Shown piece by piece: positions 19,601-29,258 of a stretch of 64,000 nt of DNA (its first letter is position 1; each line of letters opens with the position of its first letter). The notes below the pieces were generated by a model. It was not told the origin of the DNA, searched no databases, and saw only the letters and a program-made list of their open reading frames with translations. Source of the stretch: JAXMBN01 sp046349875 (GTDB lineage Bacteria; Planctomycetota; Planctomycetia; Pirellulales; Pirellulaceae); contig JAXMBN010000012.1 of assembly GCA_046349875.1 (NCBI GenBank), positions 84,407 through 148,406 on the forward strand, given 5' to 3'. The translations under genes and the position numbers were made by a program.

Positions 19601-22600
19601 TTCATCCCGCAGTTGTGTCTCTTCAAACTCGCTGGCTAAGTGCCAGCCAGGAGGCAACTGCAACTCGAGTGAAAAACTGCGAGCCAGTTGAGAATAGAAC
19701 GAATCCAATGTGCTGACGCGAAATCGGTGAAGCTGCGAGCATAGTCGAGCCAACTGATATTCGCAGTGCTTGCGATCGATCTCCAATCCCTCAAGGTCCC
19801 TTCGCAACTCGTCGAGGGTCTTGGGCTCGCAGATTGCCGACGCCAGTTTCTTAAGGACACGATGGAGAATTTCTCCAGCTGCTTTGCGAGTGAAGGTCGT
19901 CGCAAGCACGTGATCCAAAGGTTGATCCGTAAACAGTAACCGCAACATTCGAACGGCTAGGTTGTAGGTCTTGCCCGTTCCCGCAGAGGCTCGAATCAAC
20001 TCCGGGCTAAACCATGAAGGCGAAACTTCGCCTCCCGCGCGAATGGGTGTCAACTGAAGCGTTCGCGGTTCGATATCGACGACGCGTTTTCTCCAACGGT
20101 GCGCATCATACTTCGACCGATTCTGCTCGCATTTCCTGTTGGCGATATCCCTAGTGACTTGATCTGCATCCGCCAACTCAAGACCATGATCAGCCCCAGC
20201 AAGCGAGGCTTCTTCCGTTGCTTGCAGAGGCTCGCCTTTCCAATCTTGCGGTGCTACGAAAGGCCTTGCAACGTCGTTCTGGCAAATAGCAAAGAACGGA
20301 TCCCAAAAGGGAACGTGCTCTATTTCGCGCGGCCAAAACTTTTTCTGCTGGATGTCATGATAGATGGCGGCCGCTTGCACGATCGCCTTGGGAAGTTCTC
20401 CGTCGTCGAAGTCCGCCACGTCGAACTTGCATTGCCCTGCATTTTTCGGAAGCTGAATATAGCCTACCGATACTTTTTGCTCGGGTTGCACCTCAGGCAA
20501 ACTTCGAATCATGCGCTCATATAACGGCAACTGAAAATCGACCCAGCCACGCTCTTTACGAAAATGCGCATTCCGTGGATTCTTGGCGGTATCGGAGGTT
20601 TTGTAATCCCAAACGGACCAAGCGTTGTCTTTCTCGTGAAAGTCGATCCGGTCGATACGTCCATGTACAAAAAACTCTTTCCCACCTGCTTCGATGCGTA
20701 CGGGCTGATCGCGATCAAAACTGTACTCGGTGGCATAAATCCTCCACCCTTCCTTGATCCACTCCGCTTGTTTGCCAGCAAAAACTGCCAATCGCTGCTT
20801 GGCTTGTTCGACCTGCAAAACCACCGCAGCTCGCAAATGGGTACCATGTCTCTCTGCTACGAGCGCATCGAATCGTTGTAGCAACCAATCCTTGATAGCT
20901 TCGGCATCGGTGCTTGTTTCAACAGGAGAACCTTTGAGCCCTGATAGGCAATCGTGTAGCAAATTACCAAACTGATTGGCCTGCAATTCCAAGACCGAAT
21001 CATCGATGGATTCAAGTCGTTCAATGCGTCCAAGGTAATAACGATAGCGACATTCCACATAAGAACGAAACTCGGTGACTGCGAGTGAACTCGGGGCCGC
21101 CTTGTCGCGAGGGTAGGGGACAGGCAGTAGGGATTGTCCCGAAAGTGGATGCCACTTCTTTCGAACCTGACGAAGCTGCGACGTATCAACGCGATCAAGC
21201 AAGTACATCACGCGTTCACCCAACTGAGCCGCAGGAATCGCCAGCAGCAATCGACTTGGTGTGAGTGGATCCCCTGCCAAGCTCATCTGGTGAACGACGA
21301 TTGCAACATGCGAACGAGAATGCATGATCGCTTGAAGCGAATAACAATCGCGAGCATACCGCCGCGCATTGTCCATCAACCCAAGCTCTTTGCGAAGTTC
21401 ATTGGGAAGAAACGCATCGCCATTCACCGATTCGGGGACCGTTGCATCGTGCAAGCCCGTCAAGATCAGAACTTGAGCGTCATCCAATGCCAGTTCCAAC
21501 CAACCCAACAATTGAATGGATTCAGACTCTTGAGGAGGCGGAATACGTTCCTGATCCAAATATCGAATGACCCAAGCCAACGCCTCGGTAGCCGTCGTTT
21601 CGATCTGCAACGATGCGGGAATGTCGGCCAAACGCGTAACGCCATCCACAACCTTCTCGGCCGCAGACCACAACGCCGAATCGGCTGCTTGGTCCAGATC
21701 CAACTTCGTATCGGCGTAACAAGCTTGCAGAACTTCTAAGAATGGTTGCGACCATTCCGAAAGAGGCTGTTTGATCGAACGTAAGGGATGGACCCATCGA
21801 TCAATCGCGGTAACCAACTTCTCAACATCTTCACGATAGTGGGACTCGGGCCAATGAGGAGTGGCCACGGATCGTAGTAGTGTGTCGCGGTAATAACGAT
21901 CGACTCTTTGCAGATAATCGATGGGTAGGACTTTTTCCCGTCGCAACATGGATGCTACCGCTGGCAATCGCATGAGCTTCGCGAAGTTTTGGTACGAAGC
22001 ATCTTCAAGATACTCGCAAACGGCATGCAACAACTGTACGGGTGGCAATCGATTTACGGGCACGCCCGGACCATAGCGAGCCTGTACATTCGATCGTTGC
22101 AATTGCTCCGTAATGATCGGAATCATCTCATCATCGGGAACTCCGATCGTGATCTGTTCCGTTGGTGTTTCCTCGGGAAGCGATCCCAGTTGTCGAACCA
22201 CTTCGGTGGCAGCTTCCACAACGGATCCACGCACCACAAGCGTTTGAGGATCGACGGTGACTTGCAAATCCTGCCAAAAATCTTGAAGGAGAGCGCCGTG
22301 CGGGTCAAAACCTTTTTCCCATGATTCTGGAGCGCCGATCAAAATGGTGACGCGATCCTGAACCGCATCCAAAAATCGTCGCTGCGCCCGATTCATGTCG
22401 ACGGCACCCAACACGATGATGTCTCGCTCCGTCTTGGGCTCGCCCTTGTTGATCGCTACCCGTCGCGCCGTATAAATGTCCCACAACTTATGACGATCAA
22501 GCTCATCGAGATACTTGCGCTGCAAACGAGCCAAGACGCGCCAACGCGCTTCCTCCGCCGTTCCGCGCAATCGCTCTGACACATCATCAAAGAGCATCAA

Positions 22601-23020
22601 GTCGGTCGCCAGCTCGCAATGCAAACTGGCCAACATACTCCCCAAATCGATCCACGGTTTGATTTGCTCCGATGTGGGAACATTGAGCAACAAAGGTTTG
22701 AGCTCTTCGGGAGGCGTTTCGCGAAGGACCTTTGCCCAGCAAAGGATTTGCACCGTATCACTAGCAAAGGGATTTTTGGCTTGATACAGTCGCTCCGGAA
22801 GCGATCCCACCGTCAAAATTTCGGGTGGGCGCAACAAAAAGCCGCTACGTTGAGCTTGTTCGGCCAGAATTTCGCCCAATCGTCTCCCTGCCAAAGAGCT
22901 TGGCAACACGATGAGCACGCGATCCATATCCCAGTTTTCATCGCGGAGATACTGTCGCTGCAAATATTGCGACGCCGAGTGTAGAATAGGGGTATCCCAC
23001 CCCAAGAACACGCGTTTCAT
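16634..23020 (-). CDS. Single-chain AddB-AddA-like helicase/nuclease fusion
   Basis: A 2128-residue protein; the ATG at 23020 (MKRVFLGWDTP) fits the AddB N-terminus better than the frame to 23131. Residues 1 to about 960 are AddB-like: an inactive-helicase region, a lone Cys near 655 (VECRYRYYLGRIERL) and a PD-(D/E)XK nuclease near 785-830 (GRIDRID, WDYKTSD, FQLPLY). Residues from about 1000 to 2128 are AddA-like: Walker A ASAGTGKT near 1011, TTFTRKAAGEI, motif II LLLDEFQDTS near 1373, GDTKQAIYGWRGG, MTIHQSKGLEFD, FYVALTRAR near 1777, and a second nuclease near 2033 (GTIDRL, EILDYKTD, QLQMYQR). In AddAB enzymes these subunits resect double-strand breaks for RecA. The three-Cys cluster normally after the AddB nuclease is not evident. 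AddA and AddB are normally separate genes; no frame break or stop separates them here. Confidence 0.9.
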   Translation of the reverse strand: MKRVFLGWDTPILHSASQYLQRQYLRDENWDMDRVLIVLPSSLAGRRLGEILAEQAQRSGFLLRPPEILTVGSLPERLYQAKNPFASDTVQILCWAKVLRETPPEELKPLLLNVPTSEQIKPWIDLGSMLASLHCELATDLMLFDDVSERLRGTAEEARWRVLARLQRKYLDELDRHKLWDIYTARRVAINKGEPKTERDIIVLGAVDMNRAQRRFLDAVQDRVTILIGAPESWEKGFDPHGALLQDFWQDLQVTVDPQTLVVRGSVVEAATEVVRQLGSLPEETPTEQITIGVPDDEMIPIITEQLQRSNVQARYGPGVPVNRLPPVQLLHAVCEYLEDASYQNFAKLMRLPAVASMLRREKVLPIDYLQRVDRYYRDTLLRSVATPHWPESHYREDVEKLVTAIDRWVHPLRSIKQPLSEWSQPFLEVLQACYADTKLDLDQAADSALWSAAEKVVDGVTRLADIPASLQIETTATEALAWVIRYLDQERIPPPQESESIQLLGWLELALDDAQVLILTGLHDATVPESVNGDAFLPNELRKELGLMDNARRYARDCYSLQAIMHSRSHVAIVVHQMSLAGDPLTPSRLLLAIPAAQLGERVMYLLDRVDTSQLRQVRKKWHPLSGQSLLPVPYPRDKAAPSSLAVTEFRSYVECRYRYYLGRIERLESIDDSVLELQANQFGNLLHDCLSGLKGSPVETSTDAEAIKDWLLQRFDALVAERHGTHLRAAVVLQVEQAKQRLAVFAGKQAEWIKEGWRIYATEYSFDRDQPVRIEAGGKEFFVHGRIDRIDFHEKDNAWSVWDYKTSDTAKNPRNAHFRKERGWVDFQLPLYERMIRSLPEVQPEQKVSVGYIQLPKNAGQCKFDVADFDDGELPKAIVQAAAIYHDIQQKKFWPREIEHVPFWDPFFAICQNDVARPFVAPQDWKGEPLQATEEASLAGADHGLELADADQVTRDIANRKCEQNRSKYDAHRWRKRVVDIEPRTLQLTPIRAGGEVSPSWFSPELIRASAGTGKTYNLAVRMLRLLFTDQPLDHVLATTFTRKAAGEILHRVLKKLASAICEPKTLDELRRDLEGLEIDRKHCEYQLARLCSQLHRFRVSTLDSFYSQLARSFSLELQLPPGWHLASEFEETQLRDEAIQRMFESQDRGQLRTWLNMLFKGDSGQSIQSQIREVVNSGYRYYRSTQAEAWSAFPIPASPNEQEMEMALSVLEADQKKPTFNDACKKLLDQYNAKQWDLIVKATIVQATFDDEPKYRRAPLEKNLVDALVILRAAAAAQELGLRRAQTEASFQLLESYHQQLEIVKHQARTISFDDISYRLANWIQAQALVKQQLQNEDDQDEVAGSDSTKVPRISKFTIDFRLDARIDHLLLDEFQDTSPAQWEIIKPFAETITREGMRRDRSFFCVGDTKQAIYGWRGGVAEIFDSVQKNLDGVSQRALNSSFRSSPVVIEFVNQVFGNLKKHSNFGEATEAAMKWENTFPKHDTAKLNLPGYIPLVNGRVKREDPTEEFDDEDADENLMKRAADDLEKLAAAAPHISIGVLVRRNKDVAQMIHLLRMKGVDASQEGGNPLTDSAAVECMLSLLQLADHPADSIAAFHVATSPLVKHLEFDPLVAMDRLAESIRKKIGDVGYGAAVAYYADRMACYCNERDQQRLEQLIQLAYQYEANAMDRIRDFVSFVRSERVALPNPSQVRVMTIHQSKGLEFDAVFLPDLDLSIRGMTPTFVARSVDRMSAPIGVIRYFNRYLRPFIEKEWQDVFDDLSNSQLTEALCVFYVALTRARQGLYLYTTAHDKPANRWGSVLQSILVDDEKQRGQANCLLYSTGNPVWYEASMPDSKSVDSTRQAANDSASSVTKDVSKVSSEQAAWIRVALHPTQMLEATRHRITSRPSSAGEQRLASMKKALERNESIGAIIGTLTHRWFEEIQWIEDFRWDRKHMRELALTTLKPEQMSHVPLESLLTDMERTLELASVRNGLSRKRYDHWKKEGVNQLDVSNERRLLELLDGQLLRGTIDRLVLGARNGVVIRAEILDYKTDALDTNVSIDAWERERMEHHLPQLQMYQRVLCKQFRIDPIHVEMGLVLLSGDRIADMRRSLPSKEHRKHDKPTPKSDGSSTRQMNLGF

Positions 23021-23303
23021 CGATGTTGTTCGCTCCATGGCTCCGCCGCTCCCTCCTTGCCCTCGAATTCTCATGATCATACCAAATTCCCTCTTTTTGC
23101 GATCGTGCCCTATGGTTCCTTCGATCTGCAATAATTCGATTTCGAGACCTACGTTCCCTTGGAACTAATGCAATCTCCTAGAATCGTGCCAGCATTTGAC
23201 ACGTTTGGTCACGAGCGAAGTTTTTTGCGCATGATCCTCCCCCGTTGACACGTCCTTCACTGCAAACCATTTCTGACAACAATCTTTCTCGCACTCGCGA
23301 TCC

Positions 23304-26300
23304 ATGGCCACTATGAGAAAACCAATGCTTGTCACCAAATCATCGCCTGCTGCCCTCACTCATCGCGTTTCGACTATCCTTTGGCGAACTTCACTTGGAC
23401 TTTCTTGCTTGATGAGTTGGCTCATCATTCCGGCAACGGGACAAGATCCAGCTTCGACGCCAACCATGAAACGAGTTCCACCTTTGACGCTAGAGCAAGC
23501 GCAAGCGGCGATCGAAACCCTTCCTGGATTCGAGATCGAACTCGTTGCGTCCGAACCCTTGGTCGTCGATCCCGTGGCTATCGCATTCGATAGTCGTGGT
23601 CGATTGCTCGTGATCGAAATGATCGACTACAGCGAGCAAGACAAAGAGCACATGGGGCGCTTACGACGACTCGAAGATACAAACCAAGACGGCAAAATGG
23701 ATCGCCTCGAAACGATGGCCGAAGGTCTTTCTTGGCCAACCGCACTCGCATTAACACATCAAGGTACCATCGTCGTTCATCCTCCCACGATGACGCTGGT
23801 AAAAGAAACTTCTCCTGGAGTTTTTTCATCGGAAGTCATCGCGGAAGGCTTTCATCGAAACAACGTGCAAGGAATGGCCAATTCCTTCCGATGGGGTCTC
23901 GACAATCGCTGGCATCTTTCGACCAGCAGCAATGGAGCAGCGATGAAAGGCAAAGGCTTCGAAGGAACGCTCGATGTCAAAGGCCGCGATATACATCTCG
24001 ATCCTTTGTCGTGGCGTTGGGATAGCGAACCAGGGGGCGGTCAACACGGCATGGACTTCAATCGATGGGGTGACAAGTTTCTAAGCAGCAATAGCGATCA
24101 CCTCCAGCAGATCGTTGCTTGGGATTACCCTTCGCTTTCCAATCAAAGCCATTCAGAGTCCTTTGCGTTGCGTCGTAGCATCGCTGTGGATGGACCGCAG
24201 GCGGACGTCTTTCGAGCCTCACCGATCGAAGAATGGCGAACCTTGCGAACTCAAATGCGAGTCTCTGGCAAATCCCCAGGACCGATTGAAGGTGGTGGCC
24301 GCGCTGCAGGATACTTTACAGGTGCGACGGGAGTCTTCATCTACGATGGCGATCAATGGGGTGACGAAGATCAAGAGACGGCCATCGTCGCGGATGTTGG
24401 TGGCAATCTCGTCCATCGCAAGAAGCTGACCGAGTCCGGTATTCAATGGTCCGGAAAACGAATGGATGAAGGGACCGAGTTCGTCCGCTCCAAAGACCTT
24501 TGGTTCCGTCCCATCCAATTTGGAGATGGCCCGGATGGTTGCCTCTACATCGTCGACATGTGTCGCGAAGTGATCGAACATCCCGCCAGTTTGCCCCCAG
24601 CGCTCAAGAGCCAATTGGACCTGACATCGGGCCGAGATAAAGGAAGGATCTGGCGGTTACGGAAAAAGGATCGCCCCATCCGACGGCAACTCCCCAACAT
24701 GGACTCCGCCGATAGCCTTGCTCTTACGACATGGATCGATCATCCCAATGGATGGCATCGCGAAACGGCGGCGAGACTGCTCTACGAACGCCAAGACACT
24801 TCCGTTATCGATGCTTTGCAGAAGATTGCACTACAGAGCCCGCGTCCCGAGTGCCGGCTTCAAGCGTTGGCTTCCTTAAATGGTTTGCCACTTGGATTGT
24901 CTCAAGCATTTTTGCAGCAATGCATTGGCGATTCTCATCCTCGCGTTCGCGAATTCGCCATTCGGAACTTGGTACGAGTTGCGCCGATTGGACAAACCAA
25001 TCCAACGCTGGCAAACTCGCAATTCCCTTCGCTTCATCAAGATCCATCGCTTCACGTCCGAATGGCGATGGCAGAAGTTGGCCCACCTTCGGGTTCGATC
25101 CCATCGGCACTGAAATGGTTACAAGCGTTACTCGAAGGACAATCGAGCCGTGAATTGCGAGCTGTAGCCGAGATCAGCTGTCGTGATCGTGCCGCAGATC
25201 TATTGCAAGCATGGGCAATCGCTTCGATGACACCGCAAGACGCCAAGATGATACAAGGGCTCTTGTATCAAGCCGTCGCGCGGCAGGGCATCGCGCAGGT
25301 CTTGCCTATCATTGAACAAGCTAAGCCAGACAATCAGGCTTTGCTGCTGACTGCGCTCAGCGAAACCGTCGATCAACATGCGACGTTGATCAAGGGTCAA
25401 GATTATGCCGTGATGCGTCCCTGGATTGAGAAGAATATCCTCCCGAAAGTCCAAGGGTGGATCAAAAACGCTTCCGAAGCCAATCCTCAAGAAGCCAATG
25501 CTCTTCGCCATGCGGGCATGCTCCCCGTCGAAGCTAGAGAATCCTTGTTGCAACAAGTATTGGAACAACCGAAAGCGATCCTTCATTTGGCAGCCTTGCG
25601 ATCCTTGATTCGGCAAGACCGATCCTGCGCGACCATTGCGCTATCCGCAACCTCTAAGTTGGATCCGCAGGTTGTTCCCTCCATGATCCGTGAAGTCGCC
25701 AAACGCAAAGAGACCTCTCCACTCGTCGTGTCGGCCCTCGAAGCTCAATCGGTCGATCCCAAAGTCATTCCGATCGATGTCTGGACCATGCTCTTGCAAC
25801 ATGCACCAGCCGACAAGAAGAGCTTGATCGAAGAACTACCTGGCCCTATGACGACGGCTTCATGGGATCAACTGTCGAGCAAGTACCGTTCTGCATGGGA
25901 AAAGTCACCCAATCTCGATCAAGGTGCTGCACTCTTTAAGAAGCACTGTTCCGCCTGTCACAAAATTGGAGACATCGGGACCGAAATCGGACCAGGTCTT
26001 GCATCGATACTTTCCAAATCCAACGATCAACTGGGACTTGCTGTCGCCGAACCAAGTCGCGAAGTCGATCCGAAATACCAGGTCTATCAAGTGCTGACCC
26101 AGGACTCCGAGCTCCTTGTTGGAATCATGGAAGATTCTTCGGCAGATTCGGTCGTGCTTCGCGATTCGCGTGGCGAACGCAAAACCATTCCCGTAGCGAT
26201 ATCGACAAAATCACTGCCGTGGGCAAGTCTCTCATGCCTGATGGCCTTTTGGACCAAATCGATCCCGTGGCATTCAATGACCTGATTGGTTATTTACGTT

Positions 26301-26323
26301 CGAGTTTCTCCAAGACCAAATAA
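23304..26323 (+). pseudogene. PVC-type membrane-bound dehydrogenase with HEAT repeats and C-terminal cytochrome c, frameshifted near 26191
   Basis: About 1005 residues when repaired. A signal peptide at about 25-46 (SLGLSCLMSWLIIPATG) precedes a beta-propeller-like dehydrogenase domain at about 60-460 (FEIELVASEPLVVDPVAIAF; GDGPDGCLYIVDMCREVIEH). HEAT-like helices follow at about 480-640, then a haem motif C882-SA-CH in FKKHCSACHKIGD. The frame as read ends at 26285 with an unrelated tail. Shifting one base at about 26190-26192 restores the expected ending (RSDIDKITAVGKSLMPDG, then IGYLRSSFSKTK) and a stop at 26321-26323. The lesion is a missing base next to a C run. It may be a base-calling error or a real mutation; 962 codons remain in frame. 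The protein probably oxidises a substrate in the periplasm and passes electrons to its own haem. Three co-directional genes follow. Confidence 0.85.
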
Positions 26324-26376
26324 ATTGGATTCACCATGATATCCAACGTGACCCGTTACCTTGTCCATCGCGTTCT

Positions 26377-29255
26377 TTGCGCCGCGTTGCGGTTCGATCG
26401 TTCGCCGGTTCGCTCGTTGTTTGGCTGAACCTTGCGATCACGATGCAAGCCGATGAGCCGATCGATTTCAATCGCCACATTCGGCCGATCCTCCGTCAAC
26501 ATTGCACGGCTTGCCATGGAGGCGTCAAAGCTGCCAGTGGAATCTCGTTCGTGTATCGCGGTCTGCTCTTGCAGAAGGGGAATCGGGTGCCCGCGCCATC
26601 GTCGCAGGAAAGCCTCAAGAATCTGAGTTGATTCGCCGCATCGAAGCCAACGATGATGAACGAATGCCCCCCGCGGACCATGGCCCAGCCCTATCCCCCG
26701 AAGAAAAATCGCTTCTCAAGAAGTGGATTGCATCGGGTGCGACATGGAGTGAGCTTTGGTCCTTACAAGCTGTTGCAAAGCCAACGCCACCAACATGCCA
26801 GAAAGTCGATTGGTGCGAATCTCCCTTGGATGCCTACGTGCTGCATGCGCTCGAACAACAGCACCTGCAACCTTCCCATGCTGCCGGGCCGGCGGAATGG
26901 CTGCGGCGGGTGAGCTTAGATCTTATCGGTCTTCCACCTTCTCTCGAACAGTACCAATCCTTCGCAGCCAACTTTCAAAGGGATCCTCTCCAAGCCAAAA
27001 GCGATGTGGTCGATTCCCTTTTAAAGTCGCCTCAATTCGGTGAACGATGGGCAACGATGTGGCTCGATCTCGCACGATACTCCGACACGTATGGATACGA
27101 GAAAGATCCAACGCGTACCATATGGCCCTGGCGTGACTGGGTCGTTCGCGCATTCAATGACGATATGCCCTACGATCAATTCACGCTCAAGCAAATCGCA
27201 GGCGACTTATTACCACAAGCGACTGCCGACGACCTTCTTGCCACCGCTTTTCACCGAAACACACAGAACAATTCCGAAGGAGGAACGGACGACGAAGAGT
27301 TTCGAACTGCAGCGGTTATCGATCGGGTCAATACCATTTGGACCACTTGGCATGCAACCACGTTCGGATGTGTTCGCTGTCACGCACATCCCTACGATCC
27401 TTATCCTCACCAAGACTATTATCGCTTTGCATCCTTCTTCAACAATGCCGAGGATTGTGATCAGAACGATGATTTCCCATGGCTCAAATTCGATGTCAGT
27501 CAACCGGAAGTAACATTCCAACTCCAAACAAAGATCCGAGAACTCAAATCGCAAATTCATCACGCTTCTCGAAAAGTCGTCGATGCGGTCGACGATTGGA
27601 CAACGCTGCGAGGCTCATCGCCGAGTACGACAGGTGGATCGCTAACGTGCGATGAAACCGGCTTATTTCACGCGACGGGCACATTACCAACGGGTGTTCG
27701 CTATCAGTTTCAATTCGAAGCGGTCGAAGGGATTCAAGCCTTTCGGCTTCATCTACTTCCCGATTCGGATCTACCCAACCAACCTCCAGAACGCGGTCAG
27801 GTATTGTCGGAAATCAAGGCAAACCTCATCGATGCCGAAGGTAAGAAGAATCCAGTGACTTTCCAACGCGCCATTGCCGATTACGAGGCAGGGCCGTTCG
27901 AAGTGAGCGACTCTTTGGCCCCTGGGGGCCCTGGATTCGGCAGCTACCCTGTAATGCATAGTAGTCGATGGTGTGTTTTCGTTTTGGAGAAGCCGATTCC
28001 CGCCGAGACAAAAGCCATCGAGTTTCAACTGATTCAGTCGCAAGCATCGAATATCGGTTTTCAAGCGTGTACCTTGCGACGCTTTCGTTGGGAAGGATCG
28101 CGATCCACTCACTTCGATGCGATTCGAAAAGATTCAGAGATCGCAACTTGGTCACAAGACATCAAGACGCACCAAGAAGATCTTCAAAAGAGAAAGCCCT
28201 TGCAGGTTCCAGTGTTGATAGAACGGGCCTTACCTGCCACCCGCGATACCCACGTGCATCTTCGAGGCAATCGAACGACGCTGGGTGAACGCGTCACGCC
28301 CGGCATTCCAACTCCGTTGAGCCACATCGCGACGACCGAGATCACGGATCGTATCGCGCTCGCCAATTGGATGTGCCATGAAAAGCATCCACTCACCAGT
28401 CGAACGATGGTCAATCGGATCTGGTCGGAGTTTTTTGGAACGGGCATCGTGGAAACTTTGGAAGACATGGGGACGACCGGCGCCGACCCATCGCATCCAG
28501 AACTCCTCGATTATCTTGCATGGAAATTTATGAAAGACCATCGCTGGTCTCTCAAGGCTCTCATGCGCGAGATCGTCTTGTCCTCGACCTATGGTCAAAC
28601 ATCGAGAACCAACTACATCGTCGTTGCCGAGGATCCTTACAATCGTCGCTTAGGGCGCGGACCACGAACGCGAATGACGGCCGAGATGATTCGCGATCAC
28701 GCACTGTTCCTTTCGGGACTATTGTCATCGAAGATTGGCGGCCCACCCGTCTATCCGCCTCAACCGGAAGGTATTTGGTCATCGGTTTACAGCGGCGAAA
28801 AATGGAAGACCTCGACTGGAGAAGATCGCTATCGCCGCGCTCTCTATACTTTTCAAAAACGAACGAGCGGTTATCCCGGACTCTTGGCATTCGATGCCCC
28901 CACTCGTGAATCTTGCTCCGCTCGGCGCATTCCCACCAACACTCCGTTGCAAGCGTTACTCACCTTGAACGATCCAGCCTTTGTGGAGATTGCTCAAGCC
29001 TTCGCCAAGAAAATGCAAGCGTCATCAAGTTCGGTGGCCGACCAAATTCGAATGGGATGCCAACAGATTACCTTGGAACCACCATCGGAACACGTGGTTC
29101 AACGACTTGTCCAACTGCATTCCGAAATTTGCAGCGAACTTCAAGAAACGTCGCCAACTGATTGGAAGCATCCGCTGGGTGCAAACCCCGATGAAGTGGC
29201 GATGGTCATGGTCGCGAATTCCATCTTCAATCTCGATGCATTCTTGGTGAGGTAA
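26377..29255 (+). pseudogene. Cytochrome c / DUF1549 / DUF1553 protein, frameshifted near 26563
   Basis: About 959 residues when repaired. The first segment (TTG start at 26377, or an unresolved upstream ATG at 26336 in another frame) encodes a signal peptide (SFAGSLVVWLNLAITMQA) and the haem motif QHCTACHGGVKAASG. The expected continuation SALAEGESGARAIVAGKP is read one frame over, from about 26564. One base appears missing in CGCGGTCTG near 26563. The rest is intact: the PPADHGPALSPEE hallmark, DUF1549 (RWATMWLDLARYSDTYGYEK; FGCVRCHAHPYDP), a central beta-rich region, and DUF1553 (NRIWSEFFGTGIVETLEDMG; TPTRESCSARRIPTNTPLQA-type ending). The product is exported. It ends 3 bases before the DUF1501 gene, the usual pairing for this family. 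Confidence 0.85.
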
Positions 29256-29258
29256 CCG

